The notes beneath the pieces are model-generated. The model saw only the letters and a program-made list of their open reading frames with translations, made no database searches and had not been told where the DNA came from. A DNA stretch of 64,000 bases from CAVUAF01 sp963739375. Its GTDB lineage: Bacteria > Acidobacteriota > Terriglobia > Terriglobales > Acidobacteriaceae. The translations under genes were made by a program, and so were the position numbers. Below are positions 27,269-39,100 of this stretch, one piece after another. Location of the stretch: the NCBI GenBank assembly GCA_963739375.1, contig CAVUAF010000014.1, positions 248,001-312,000 of the forward strand, in the 5' to 3' direction. Each line of letters opens with the position of its first letter. The stretch's first letter is position 1.

Positions 27269-27798
27269 TCAGGCGGCCAGCAATCCGGCTCGCGTGCGAC
27301 AGCCAGCGCAGAACTGCGCTGACTTCAGGTCAATCAGTTCGACCGAATGGCTGGCGGACATCGCGCACTCGTAGCTGGCGCAGTGCGTCAGCCGCAGGGT
27401 GTGGCCGACCTCGTGGACCGCTTCCTTCAACAGCCGCTCGTGGGTCAGCGCGGCGTCGGCGGGCAGACCGTAGAACTCCTGCCGCAGCCGGAAGCTGGAG
27501 ATGACGGCACAGCTGCCCTGCATCTGGGCTTCGCCGAAGACGAAGGTCAGGATGGGGATGTAGAGATCCACCGCCGCCACGCCCACCAGGCGCCAGGTGT
27601 CGGGACGGCGGAAGGACTCGAGGCGGGTGATCAGCTCGGTGGAATGGTATTGCTCGCGCTCCGGGTGGAGAGCGAAGGCGGGCTCCAGCTGGGCGTCGGC
27701 GACCTGGCACGGCCGCCGGAAGTGGCGGGCGAGCGGCGCGCGCAAGGCCTCGAGCAGCGCCGGCTCGACGTCGCCGATGCGGACCAGATGTAGACAGC

Positions 27799-27802
<4 letters not shown>
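27269..27802 (-). CDS. amzA: Archaemetzincin-family zinc protease
   Basis: 177-residue cytoplasmic metalloprotease of the archaemetzincin family. The metal site is H130-E131-V-G-H134-T-L-R137-L-T-H140-C141, followed by C146, M148 and the pair C165/C168, which match the characteristic HExxHxxGxxHC-x4-CxM...CxxC pattern with its extra zinc. The usual glycine at the eighth position of the zinc motif is arginine (R137). The start overlaps the response regulator stop (ATGA), so it is translationally coupled to a redox-sensing two-component system, an unexpected context. Substrates of bacterial archaemetzincins are unknown. Confidence 0.85.
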
Positions 27803-29156
<1,354 letters not shown>

Positions 29157-29160
<4 letters not shown>

Positions 29161-30822
29161 CCCTTCGCGCCCACCAGCGGCGCCTGCACCGCGCGCACGG
29201 GCAGGATGACGTGGAAGCGCGTGCCCTGCCCGGGCTGCGACTCGGCCTCGATCCGGCCGTGGTGCCGTTCCACGATTTGCCGGCTGATGGCCAGACCCAG
29301 TCCCACGCCCTGGCCTTGTTTGGTGGTGACAAACGGTTCAAAGAGCTGCGCCAGCACTTCGGCGGGAATGCCGACGCCATCGTCCTGGACCTCGAGGCAC
29401 ACCTCGCCTTGGGCATTGAGCCGGCTGTGCAGGGTGAGGGTGCCGCCGTGCGGCATGGCCTCGATGGCATTCATGACCAGCGCCAGCAACACCTGCTCCA
29501 GCTGCGCCGGATCGCATTGCACCCGCGGCAAGTCAGGCTGCAGCGCCAGCCGCAACTGGATGCCGCCCAGTTCCAGCTTGTGCTGCACCAGGCGGGTGAC
29601 CCGCTCGTAGACGTCGTTGAGGTCGGCCCACTCCAGGTTCATGGGCGCCTGGCGGGCAAACATCAGCATGGTCTTGACGATGTCGCCGCAGCGGCGCGTC
29701 TCCGATTCGATCAGCTCCAGCGACTCGCGCATCTCCTGGCGGCGCGATTCGTCCAGCGGGCCGCGCTCCACCCAGCGGTGCACCAGCTTGGCGTAGGTGA
29801 GGACGCCGGAGAGCGGGTTATTGATCTCGTGGGCCACCGCCGCCGCCAGCTTGCCCATGGAGGCCATCTTCTCGGCCTGCAGCATCTGCGCGTGCGCCGC
29901 CTGCAGCTGCGCGGTCTTGGCCGCGACCCGCTGTTCCAGCTCCCGCGCCAGCGCGTTCTGCGCGGCGCGCGCGCTCATCGAGTTCGCTGCTCATGTGGTT
30001 GAACGAGGCCGCCAGTTCCCCCATTTCGCCGCGGCCGGGCACCGCAATCTGGTAGCCGAGCGCGCCGTGGGCCAGGCGCTCGGTGCCGATGTGCAGGGCG
30101 CGGAGTGGCCGCCCGACCAGGCGCCACACGAATAGCCCGCTGGCCAGCGAGATCAGCGCCGCGCCCAGGAAGATGGCCGCCGCCATCTGCCGGCTGCTCT
30201 CCGCCAGGCTGGCGTCGGCCTGCTCCAGGGAGAGCGTCGTGTCCAGCACGCCCAGGATCTGCTGCTGCGGCGGGTGCGCGTGGCAGGGCGCGCTCCAGCA
30301 CTCGATGCGGTTCTCGATGGGATTGATGACCCCCGCCAGGCGCCTGCCGTTGGCACGGAACTCGCGCAACCGGTCCGGACGATCGAGCCGCGCCAGCGGC
30401 TGTCCCTGGGCGTGGCAGTGGGAACAGGCTTCGGCGTCGCGCTGCACCGAGCGCCCGACTTCAGCGGGGTCGGTGGAGAAACTGATGACGCCTTCGCTGT
30501 TGAAGATGCGCAGCCGCACGATGCCGGGCTCGGCGCCCATGGTGCGCATGATCTGGTAGAGCGCTTCGCGGTCGTTGCGCAGCATGTAGTACGAGGTGCT
30601 GCGCTTGATGACATCGCTGATGCGTTCCGCGCTGGCCTGCATCGCCGTTTCCAGGTGGCGGCGGTGCAGGCGCAGGTTCCATTGCGCAATCAGCACGAAG
30701 ATGAGAGCGATGGCGGCGAGCAGGAGCGCCGTCAGGCGCACGCTCAGCCGGCGGTCAAAGCGCAGCCCGGCGTCTTCCCGCCCGGAGGGCGCCGCCGGCG
30801 ACGCTGCGTTTGTACCAGCCAT
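29157..30822 (-). CDS. Sensor histidine kinase with cytochrome c-like haem motifs (one frameshift)
   Basis: Membrane-bound kinase of about 555 residues. It has a first membrane helix at about 28-46, a periplasmic sensor with a classical haem motif C133-S-H-C136-H137 and a second C175-x4-C180-H181 motif, a second helix near 212-230, HAMP, coiled coil, HisKA (MASMGKLAAAVAHEINNPL) and HATPase. The haem motifs suggest sensing of redox state, oxygen or NO. It begins 3 bp after the nrfD stop. The frame shifts by +1 near 29970, in a GCGCGCGCCGCGC stretch; the two frames join exactly as DERARRA-QNALARELEQ, so one extra base is likely. The second frame starts with an in-frame ATG, so two polypeptides cannot be strictly excluded. 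Confidence 0.85.
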
Positions 30823-30825
30823 AGC

Positions 30826-31975
30826 TCACGAGGACATCGATGTGACCAGCGGAGCGTGGTGGCCCCGCTCCTGGAAGATGGCCAGGTAACGCACCGCGAG
30901 GGTGAAGACCACAAACCCCATGCCCACGATGCTGGCGGTGATGGCCACCTCGGTCCAGCGCGGCACGTAGTTCACGCCCGAGGAGGCCATCATGCCGGTG
31001 ATGCCTACATTCATGCGGTTGGTGACGAAGCCGAGCACCACCAGCACCGCGCTCCAGTAGAGACCGTCGGGGCTCTCGCGCACGCGGCGCATGGACAGCA
31101 GCACCAGCGGCAGCACCAGCGCCAGGGTGACCTCGACCCAGAACAGCAGGCTCTCCTGCCCCGGCCGAAAGGCCAGCCGCCACGTACCCCGGTGGTAGAG
31201 GTCCTGGAAACGGAGTACGGAGTACACCGCCAGCACCACCACCAGGACGCGCCCGAGTTCCTGCAGGATGGGCAACTCCAGCTCGCGCCCGAAATGTTTC
31301 GAGCTCTGGCTGGATTCGAAGATGGTCATCGCCAGGCCGACCGCGATGGCGGAGAGAAAGAAGAACACCGGCAGCAGCGGGGTATACCACAGCCCGTGCA
31401 GCTTGCCGGGAACGATCAGGTACAGGCTGCCGAGCGACGACTGGTGCAGCGTCGAAAGCATCACCCCGGCGATCACCACCGGCAGGGAGATGGCGCGCAC
31501 GATCTTGAGCGGCCGCTCCAGGCGCAGACGCTCGAAGACTATGGGCGAGAACTCCAGCGCCAGCACGGTGGTGTAGAGGGTGACGCACCAGCCCTACCTC
31601 GAACATCACGGAGCGCGGGTTCCACATCACCAGGGGGTGCCAGATGCGGTAACCGCGCCCCAGGTCGAAGAACAGGGCGAAGATGACCAGCAGGTAGCCG
31701 AGGAAGGCGGTCAGGATCGCCGGGCGCACGATGGGCCGCAGGCGCTCCACGTGCAGGATGTAGACGGCGGCGGTGAGGGTAAAGCCGCCGGCCGCCAGCA
31801 TGACGCCGCAGAGCACGTCAAAGCCGATCCACAGCCCCCAGGGAAACTCGTCGCTCAGGTTGGTACTGCCGCCCAGGCCGCGCACCACGCGCAGCACCGT
31901 GGCATAGACACCGGCGAACAGAATCACCACCAGCAGCGTCCGCCAGAAGGTCAGCCGGGGAAGCTTCCACCTCAT
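30826..31975 (-). CDS. nrfD: NrfD/PsrC-family quinone-interacting membrane subunit (one frameshift)
   Basis: Polytopic membrane protein of about 382 residues of the NrfD (PsrC, HybB) family, which exchanges electrons with menaquinol next to a four-cluster Fe-S protein. The N-terminal part (to about residue 125) and the C-terminal part are in different frames. Removing one base from the CCCT run near 31594 joins them as MFEVGWCVTLYTTVLALEFS. The ATG overlaps the Fe-S gene stop (ATGA). With the Fe-S protein and the cytochrome c it forms a membrane electron-transfer module. No catalytic molybdopterin subunit is encoded nearby, so the module probably links the quinone pool to a soluble or periplasmic acceptor. 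Confidence 0.88.
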
Positions 31976-32745
31976 CGCTCCTCCTTATTCTGATCCTGCG
32001 CTTCGCGTGCTCCCTCGACCGCGGCCACCAGCGCGCGCCGCTGCGTGATCCACCACACTCCCCCCAGGAGCACGGTGCCCACCCCGACCAGGTCGGGAAT
32101 GCGCTCCAGCACGCGATAGGTAAGCATGGGGAGCGCCTGCCCCGAGGCGTCGTGGGGATAGCCGAAGAGGTCGAAGGGGACGGACGAGAGCAACAGCACC
32201 GAGGTCCCGCCCATCTCCTTTTCGCCGTAAATGTGAGGCACGTACTTGCCGGGCTCGGCGGCGATGCGGCGCTTGGCCTCGGCCAGCAGTGCGTCGCGTT
32301 CGCCGAAAATCGTGGCCTGGACGGGACACGCCTCGGCGCACGCCGTCACCCGCCCCGCCGCCAGCCGCTCCGGACACATCTCGCACTTGCGCACCTTGGG
32401 CAGGACCTGGTTCCACTCGTACTTGGGGACACCGAAGGGGCAGGCCAGCATGCAGTAGCGGCAGCCCATGCAGCGGTCGGCGTCATAGACCACCGGCCCC
32501 GCCGCCGTTTTCTGCAGCGCGCCCACCGGGCACACCGAAGCGCACGTCGGGTCCTCGCAATGCATGCACAAGCGGCGCATGTACTTGTCCTCATGCGCCA
32601 GCACCACGGTGAACTTGTGGTCGGAGGTCTTGACCTCGGCGGCTACGCCGGTGTCGTAGGGCAAATGGTTTTGCTCGGCGCAGGCCTGCTCGCAGGCCTT
32701 GCAGTCGATGCAGAGCGTCGCGTCGTACAGGATGGCTTTGCTCAC
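31972..32745 (-). CDS. Four-cluster [4Fe-4S] electron-transfer subunit (HybA/NrfC/DmsB-like)
   Basis: 257-residue ferredoxin-like subunit with sixteen cysteines in four groups: C12/15/18/22, C60/63/68/72, C92/95/98/102 and C121/124/136/140. This is the pattern of proteins that wire NrfD-type quinone subunits to redox partners. A hydrophobic segment near residues 210-228 could anchor the C-terminus, as in HybA. No Tat signal is visible, so its side of the membrane is uncertain. The GTG start at 32745 follows GGAGGT. It lies 62 bp after the cytochrome c stop and overlaps nrfD by 4 nt. Confidence 0.9.
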   Translation of the reverse strand: MSKAILYDATLCIDCKACEQACAEQNHLPYDTGVAAEVKTSDHKFTVVLAHEDKYMRRLCMHCEDPTCASVCPVGALQKTAAGPVVYDADRCMGCRYCMLACPFGVPKYEWNQVLPKVRKCEMCPERLAAGRVTACAEACPVQATIFGERDALLAEAKRRIAAEPGKYVPHIYGEKEMGGTSVLLLSSVPFDLFGYPHDASGQALPMLTYRVLERIPDLVGVGTVLLGGVWWITQRRALVAAVEGAREAQDQNKEER

Positions 32746-32807
32746 GCCGTACCTCCGAGTAGAGATACCTCTCCCCTCGCGTCTGGAGCCGCGGGGTGTG
32801 GCGCCGG

Positions 32808-33146
32808 CTACTTCTTCGCGAGTGAGCGGATGTAGCCGACCAGCGCCTTCACCTGCTCCGGGGTCACGCCCTTGTTGGCGAAGGCGTGCGTCGGCTTCTT
32901 GTCCTTGCCGCCGTCCGCGATCATCCCCGTCAGGTCCGCGTCGGACATCTTCTGCACCGCCGCCGAACCCAGGTCGGGGATGTTCTGCTTCTTGGCCATG
33001 GGCGTGTCGCCGGCCCCGGTCGGGCCGTGGCAGGCAGCGCACTTGGTCTTGAAGAGGGCGGCGCCGTCGTCAGCGGCATAAACGGGGGTCACGGCGGCAA
33101 GCGCGAGGACCAGGCAAAGCAGGATGACCAGCTTACGAGAACGCAT
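32808..33146 (-). CDS. Small exported monohaem cytochrome c
   Basis: 112-residue class I c-type cytochrome with a signal peptide (about 1-24) and one haem motif C36-A-A-C39-H40. The motif is followed by methionines that could be the sixth ligand. It is the first gene of the module cytochrome c, Fe-S protein, NrfD, haem kinase, regulator, archaemetzincin. I chose the ATG at 33146 because an AGGAG lies 7 nt upstream; the ATG at 33152 is too close to that site. A CRP/FNR-type site lies about 135 bp upstream. Confidence 0.9.
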   Translation of the reverse strand: MRSRKLVILLCLVLALAAVTPVYAADDGAALFKTKCAACHGPTGAGDTPMAKKQNIPDLGSAAVQKMSDADLTGMIADGGKDKKPTHAFANKGVTPEQVKALVGYIRSLAKK

Positions 33147-33279
33147 TCGCATGCTCCTGGGCGTGCTCTAGCGCTTACCTCCGCCAGAGCCGCGAGGACC
33201 AGATCTACCCGCCGGTCTCGCACTACGGACCGGTACCTTCTGGCCACAGGACATTCTGCCCGCTGTTGCATTTTTGGTC

Positions 33280-33295
33280 TGTGAGGGTGGTCACG
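33280..33295. promoter_or_regulatory. CRP/FNR-type operator upstream of the cytochrome c module
   Basis: TGTGA-GGGTGG-TCACG is an exact GTGA-N6-TCAC match. It lies in the 220-bp gap between the cysteine synthase-like gene and the cytochrome c gene, centred about 141 bp upstream of the cytochrome ATG. A GTCAC-N8-GTGAC everted repeat overlaps it on the right, and an imperfect ACCGGTCT/GGACCGGT repeat lies at about 33211-33235. Confidence 0.6.
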
Positions 33296-33366
33296 CGCGC
33301 CGGTGACAAGGAATTCAGCAGCCGGCTATGTGCTTTTTCCGCGCTGCTGTGTTGATTCTCTGCTGT

Positions 33367-34413
33367 TTAGAAGCACATCGCGCACACCCGCGGCAGCACC
33401 TGCACGCCGGTGAGCTCGATGCTGGGGGTGAGATAGTCGTCGCGCGCCGGCTCGGCGCGCAGCAGGTCAGTGGTGAGGTATTTCTTGTTGTCGTCGGCAA
33501 AGACGGTGGCCACCACGGCCCCGCCGCCCATCGCGTCCTGCACCCGCACCGCCGCCAGGAAGTTGCAGCCCGAGGAAATGCCGACCCCCAGACCGAGGTG
33601 GCGGGCCAGTTCCTGGGCCATGAGGATAGAGTCACCATCGGGCACCGCGATCACCGGATCCAGTTCAGCGAGATCGACGATGGCGGGAATGAACTCGTCG
33701 GAGATGCCCTGGATGCGGTGGCGTCCCACCTTGTGTCCAGCAGAGAGGGTCGGCGACTCGGCCGGCTCGACGGGATGAATCCGCACCTTGGGGTTCACGG
33801 AACGCAGGTAGCGGCCCACGCCCACCACTGTGCCGCCGGTGCCGACGCCGGCGACAAACGCTTCCGGCGCCATGCCGAGGTCGCGCAGTTGCAGGTGGAT
33901 CTCGGGGCCGGTGCTCTTCTGGTGGGCTTCGACGTTGGCGGTGTTGGAGAACTGGCGCGGCAGAAAGACGCCGGGGGCGGCGCCGCGTTGTTCGGCGAGC
34001 GCAATCGCCCCCAGGAAGCCGCCTTCTTCACGGCTGACGGGGACGATCTCGGCGCCGTAGCTGGCGATGAGCTGCCGGCGCTCCGCGCTCATCCAGTCGG
34101 GCATGAAGATGGTGACCGGATGCCCCAGCGTCCGCCCCAGCGCGGCAAAGGCGATCCCGGTATTGCCGCTGCTGGCCTCGACGATGGCGTCGCCCGGCTG
34201 AATGAGGCCCTGGGCATACGCGCGGCGCAGGATGTGCAGCGCCATCCGGTCCTTGATGCTGCCGGTCAGGTTCATCTGCTCGCACTTGGCGAAGACGACC
34301 CGTTTGCGGCCGTGGAAACGGAAATGGACAGCCAGCAGCGGCGTGTTGCCGATGACCCGGGAGAGCGAAGCGAACGTGGGTTCTGCTGCCGGGAGTACGA
34401 GTAACTCGGCCAT
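33367..34413 (-). CDS. Cysteine synthase-like PLP enzyme (CysK/CysM/CBS family)
   Basis: 348-residue fold-type II PLP enzyme. K54 in NLTGSIKDRMA is the Schiff-base lysine, SSGNTG (81-86) binds the substrate carboxylate, and GVGTGGT binds the PLP phosphate. The usual product would be L-cysteine from O-acetylserine (or a related beta-replacement). The C-terminal extension past residue 310 ends in CAMCF, a CxxC pair that typical CysK does not need and that might bind metal or act in redox control. It lies 71 bp after an unknown anchored protein and upstream of the cytochrome module. A role in cysteine supply for Fe-S and haem proteins is inferred. Confidence 0.85.
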   Translation of the reverse strand: MAELLVLPAAEPTFASLSRVIGNTPLLAVHFRFHGRKRVVFAKCEQMNLTGSIKDRMALHILRRAYAQGLIQPGDAIVEASSGNTGIAFAALGRTLGHPVTIFMPDWMSAERRQLIASYGAEIVPVSREEGGFLGAIALAEQRGAAPGVFLPRQFSNTANVEAHQKSTGPEIHLQLRDLGMAPEAFVAGVGTGGTVVGVGRYLRSVNPKVRIHPVEPAESPTLSAGHKVGRHRIQGISDEFIPAIVDLAELDPVIAVPDGDSILMAQELARHLGLGVGISSGCNFLAAVRVQDAMGGGAVVATVFADDNKKYLTTDLLRAEPARDDYLTPSIELTGVQVLPRVCAMCF

Positions 34414-34484
34414 CTGCGCTGCAAAGCCTCGCCGTTAGCGGTAGGAATCTTGGGCGCTGCGCCCCAGGGGGTGGCGGCGCCGCA

Positions 34485-35165
34485 CTATTCGGTCGCCACC
34501 GTCCACTGCCCGTCCTTGCGAACGAGCAGGGTGGCTTCCCGTTTGGCGTCGCCATGGTAGAAGTCGACGCCGTACTTGGAAATCAACGTGGCGCGGTCCC
34601 AGGTATTGAAGCTCTTGACCGCGGCGCTGGCGGCGTCAAAGGTCTCACCCAACTGGTTCGGCACCCACTTCCAGGTGTATTCCACCCGGGCGCTGTTGGG
34701 GCCATTCATGGTCACCTTGGTGACCTCGCCGAAACGCCGCTCCGCCAGCGGCGCAATGTAGGTCTGGGTACCGTCGGCATTCTTCACCTGGCGCAGCGCG
34801 GGGATGCGGGAGAAGAGCGTCTCGCCCGCGGACGTCACCGTGACTTGCACCGCGCCCGTTTTCTTGTCGGGGCGCAGCGTGACCAGGCCCGCTTTCTCCA
34901 GCAACCGGTAGTGCGGGTCCGCGGGATGTTCGCTGACGCTCGGCTTCACGTAGCCGCTGGCAAACGCCACGGTCGCGGGGCCCTGCTCTTTCAGCGCGGC
35001 GATGAGCACCTGGCTGGCGTCGGCGGGACTGAGGCCTTTCTTGGCTTCGATGACCATGTACACGATGCCGGAGATCCCGCCGAGGATGACCAGCACGAAG
35101 GACATCATCAGGATCATGGGGAGAATCGGGGACCGCTTTTCCATTTCCATTTCGGCTTCAAACAT
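34485..35165 (-). CDS. Uncharacterised membrane-anchored protein
   Basis: 226 residues: a short acidic N-terminus, one membrane helix at about 15-37, and a soluble domain of about 185 residues rich in beta-strand-like segments, with no cysteines or known catalytic motif. The ATG at 35165 follows a GGAGGG ribosome site. An exact CRP/FNR-type site is centred 65 bp upstream, the class II distance if the leader is about 24 nt. It leads a likely operon with the cysteine synthase-like gene. I do not recognise the family. Confidence 0.75.
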   Translation of the reverse strand: MFEAEMEMEKRSPILPMILMMSFVLVILGGISGIVYMVIEAKKGLSPADASQVLIAALKEQGPATVAFASGYVKPSVSEHPADPHYRLLEKAGLVTLRPDKKTGAVQVTVTSAGETLFSRIPALRQVKNADGTQTYIAPLAERRFGEVTKVTMNGPNSARVEYTWKWVPNQLGETFDAASAAVKSFNTWDRATLISKYGVDFYHGDAKREATLLVRKDGQWTVATE

Positions 35166-35222
35166 GGCGCCCTCCGGGCAGCGGTGGTTGGTACCGAGTA
35201 TGAAGCCCCGGGCACAAGGTGC

Positions 35223-35238
35223 TGTGACTTGAGTCACC
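35223..35238. promoter_or_regulatory. CRP/FNR-type operator upstream of the unknown/cysK pair
   Basis: TGTGA-CTTGAG-TCACC, exact GTGA-N6-TCAC, with the outer T also matching the CRP consensus. It is centred 65 bp upstream of the ATG at 35165. It is one of the two best matches in the window. Confidence 0.65.
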
Positions 35239-35326
35239 CGCTGCCGTGATTAACCGCACGCTTCCCCGCGGCCGGCGGCGGCGGGTGGGGCCGCGGGAAC
35301 GAGAGATGGGCGCCGGCGCCGACGGT

Positions 35327-36100
35327 TCAGGGCCGGGGAATTCTGAAGCGGGGGACTTTCTTGGTGGCGTCGGAAAGGGCCTTGGCGGCGTCGAGGATGG
35401 CCTTCATGTCGGGCCGCTCGGAGGAGCTGAGGTGCGACCAGCGCGCGGGGTCGAGTTGCGGCAGCAGGTTGGCCACCACCCCCACGTCGGGACGCACGGC
35501 GAGGAGGGCCCCGGCCACGGCCTGGAAGGCCGCGCCGCGATTCGCCTTCACGCTCTCGCCGCCGTGCACCTGGACCGGCTCGGCGTCGGGGGCGGGATTT
35601 CCCTCGGCATCGCGCGGCGCGACTTCGAGTTCCCCTTCGTTGAGCGTGAACGAGCTTTCGTTCTCATTGTCCACGTGGACGGCGCCCTCGGTGCCGCGCA
35701 CGCCGCCGACGGCGGTCGGGGTGACGAACGCGGTGTGCTGCGTCGGCCCCTTGGTCACCTTGAACCAAAGATCGCCGACGAACACCTCCACGCGCCGCAC
35801 CCAGCCGGTGGCCGCCGGGTGCTCGCTCTGGCGGATGGTGATGTTGGTGCCGATATCGAGCACCACGGTGGTGTTGTCGCCGAGGAAGACGACGGTGGTG
35901 CGCCCGCGGTCGGTGCTGACTTTGTCGCCGTCGAAGAGCTCGGCCGGGGTCTTGTTGACCAGGGTCCACTTCTCGGCGTGGCGGCGGGTGACGACGCCGG
36001 TGAGGTCGGTGATGCGCGCCACCGGCGACTGCGCCACGGCGGCGCCCACAAGAATAAGGAGGACAATCGGCAGCCAGGGCCAGCGGGTCGGAGATTTCAT
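35327..36100 (-). CDS. Exported FecR-domain protein
   Basis: 257-residue secreted protein with a signal peptide (about 1-23) and a FecR domain (about 35-190) containing the family motifs VVLDIGTNITIRQ and GVRGTEG. It is not an anti-sigma factor of the classical FecR type, because there is no cytoplasmic domain and no ECF sigma gene next to it. In Acidobacteria such stand-alone FecR proteins are common and uncharacterised. The C-terminal tail (about 200-257) is charged. It stands alone between two intergenic regions of 160 and 86 bp. Confidence 0.85.
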   Translation of the reverse strand: MKSPTRWPWLPIVLLILVGAAVAQSPVARITDLTGVVTRRHAEKWTLVNKTPAELFDGDKVSTDRGRTTVVFLGDNTTVVLDIGTNITIRQSEHPAATGWVRRVEVFVGDLWFKVTKGPTQHTAFVTPTAVGGVRGTEGAVHVDNENESSFTLNEGELEVAPRDAEGNPAPDAEPVQVHGGESVKANRGAAFQAVAGALLAVRPDVGVVANLLPQLDPARWSHLSSSERPDMKAILDAAKALSDATKKVPRFRIPRP

Positions 36101-36186
36101 GGCACGCTCCCTATATCACACGAGGCGCGGCCGGGGGAAGCGGCGGGGGCGCGGCGTGAAAAAGCTGATTCACCACGGCGCCGGGT

Positions 36187-39100
36187 TCACGCGGGCAGGG
36201 ACGCGGCGGGGGCGCTGAGTACTTCCCGGACCTGCGCCATCAGCGTCTCCCGGGAAAAAGGTTTCTGCAACAGCCGGGAATCCTGCGCGTCGACCGCACT
36301 CAGTTGCCGGTCGTTGTAGCCGGAGATGTAGAGCACTTTGATTTCGGGATGCACGCGGCGCACCAGGCCGGCCACTTCCGGGCCGCTCAAGCCGGGCATG
36401 ACCACGTCGGTGAGCAGCAGGTCGAGGCGGCCGGCGCGGGCGCGCGCCAGGTCGAGGGCCACTCCGCCGTCGGCGGCCGCCAGCACCTGGTAGCCGCCGC
36501 TGTGCAAGAGCTCTCCCAGCAGGTTGCGCAGGGGCTCGGAATCTTCCACCAGCAGCACCGTCTCCCCGGCGTGCGGCCGCAGCGCCGGCTTGGCGGGACG
36601 GTTGGGGACCAGCACCGGCTCGCGGGCACGCGGCAGGTAAACGTTGAAGGTGCTGCCCTTACCCGGCGCGCTCTCGACCCAGATGTGGCCGCCTCCCTGC
36701 TTGACGATGCCGTATACCGTGGCCAGACCCAGCCCGGTACCTTTGCCGGTGTCCTTGGTAGTGAAGAAGGGCTCGAACAGGTGAGCCTGCACCTCGGGCG
36801 TCATGCCACATCCGGTGTCGTGCACCGCCAGATGCACGTAGTCGCCGGGATGGCGAAAATACGGGTATTCGCGGCTGAGGTTGTCGCCGAGCTCGGCATT
36901 CCCGGTGGTAATGACGATCTGACCGCCCTCGGGCATGGCGTCACGCGCGTTGATGGCCAGGTTCATGAGCAGCTGATCGACCTGCGTGGTATCCGCCTTG
37001 ATGGGCCAGGTAGAGGGCTCCAGCCGGAAGACCAGTTCCACGTCTTCGCCAAGCAGGCGCTGCAGCATCGACTCGATACGCCGTACGGCGGCGTTGAGGT
37101 CGAGGACTATGGGCTGCACCACCCGTTTGCGGCTGAAGGCGAGCAGCTGACTGGTGACGCCGGCGGCACGCTCGGCGGCCTGCTGGATCTCGCCGGCCAT
37201 CTTGTGCCCGGGATCGTCCGCCGGCAGCCGTTCCAGCAGCATCTCGCCGTAGCCGTGGATCACCATCAGCAGGTTGTTGAAGTCGTGCGCCACGCCGCCC
37301 GCGAGCCGCCCCACGGCCTCCATCTTCTGCGCGTGGCGCAGCTGCTGCTCCAGGTGCTTCAGTTCGGTGATGTCGCGATTGATGCTGAGGATGGCGGGCC
37401 GGCCGCCGTATTCCACCACCGAGGAACTGGCCAGGATGTGCAGTTCCCTGCCGTCTTTGCGGCGATGCACGGTCTCGAAGTTGTGGCACGCGCCGTCGTG
37501 CAGGAGCTTCTGGATCTGCTCCTCGCCGCGGGGCACGTCCTTGGTCAGCGAGCGCAGGCTGTGCCCCAGCAACTCGGCGGCGGTGAAGCCGTAGATTGCG
37601 CAAGCTTTGCCGTTGGCGGCGTGGATGATTTCGCTGTCGGGGTCGAAGACCAGGATGGCGTCGTTGGCGGCCTCGAACAGGGAGCGGTAGCTGGCTTCCG
37701 ACTTGTAGACCGCGTCCTCGGCCCGCCGGCGCTCGTAGTAGGACGAGAACCTTTCGGTGACCGATTGCAGCAGCCGCTCCTCTTCCTCCAGAAACGGTCC
37801 TGTAGCCGCCGCCGGCAGTGCGTCGCGATAGGCGACGGCGATCTCCCCGGAGGTACCGTCGGAAGCGGTAAAGCTCACCCCGTGGCTCCAGACCACGTTT
37901 TCGAAGCTGCCACTGGCAGCTTCGAGGTCGCCGAAGCGAATGCGGGCGACGGCGCACTCCGGGTACTGCCAGGCCCGGGGGAGGAGTGCCACCAGGCGGC
38001 GCGTGATTTCCGGCAGCGGCTGGTCGTCCTCCTGCAACAGGCGCTCCACGGCATAGAGCGCGGCCGTCTCCTTGATCCGCTTGTTGGCGACGGCGTTGGC
38101 CTGCTCCAGCGCCGCCGTGCGCTGCCGCACCATGCGTTCCAGCTCATCGTGGACGTGCTTCAGTTCGGTGATGTCGCGCACCACGTGCACCACCCGCGCC
38201 ACGTTGCCCTCCCCGTCGCAGATGGGGTCGGTGCTGATCGCCAGATGCCGCTGCACGACCGGCTCAAACTGTTCGGCGACGGTCCGGGAGCGGGATTGCA
38301 GCGTTTGGGGCAGGGGGCAGAATTCGGGGGCGTGGTCCATGCGGTGCACGATTTCGTAGCACTTGTGTCCGTTGCCGGCCGGGGCGCCGAAGAACTGGTC
38401 GAAGGCGCGGTTGCGCAGCACGATATTGAAATCGGGATCGTGGATGCTGAGCGGGTCCGACAGGCAGTTGAACGTGGTCTCCCATTCGTCGCGGGCCTGG
38501 CGCAGCTCGCGCTCCAGGCCAGTCTTGGCGCGCAGGTTCCCGATCCGGCGCTCCAGGGTGGCGGTATCCACGTCGTCCCCCAGGAGTTCCTCGGGAGGCT
38601 GGTAATAGAAATTGTCGAAGCACTCGGCGCCGACCACCGTCAGCGGATGGGTGGTGAGCATCTTGAGCAGCAGCGGACTGGGGAACCGGCCGCGGTGATA
38701 TTGGCAGAGGGCCAGGCAGCGGCTGTCCTTAAAGAAGGTGTTCAGCCGGGTTTCGTACTCGACCAGCAGGCGCGGGTCACAGCGGCTGTCGAGCGCCCAG
38801 AGCATTTCGCCGGTGACGCGCAAGGCCGGGTATCCCTCGGCCAAGGCGCGGTCGCGTTCCGCTTCCAGGCGCGCGATCATGCGCTGCGGCTCGAAGCTGC
38901 CGCCCTGCAGGTAGACGCCGGCGGTAGTGAAGGTTGCCAACTGCCCACGCGCGATCGCGTCCGCGCAGTCGAAGCGCGAGCGCAAGACCGCCAGCAGCGC
39001 TTCCGGAGTGCGCGTGGCCGAGAAGCACATCACTTTCTCGCCGCGCTCCACCCCTTGCTGGGCAAAGGCCGTCAGCAGGCGCAGGTACTCATCTTCGGTC

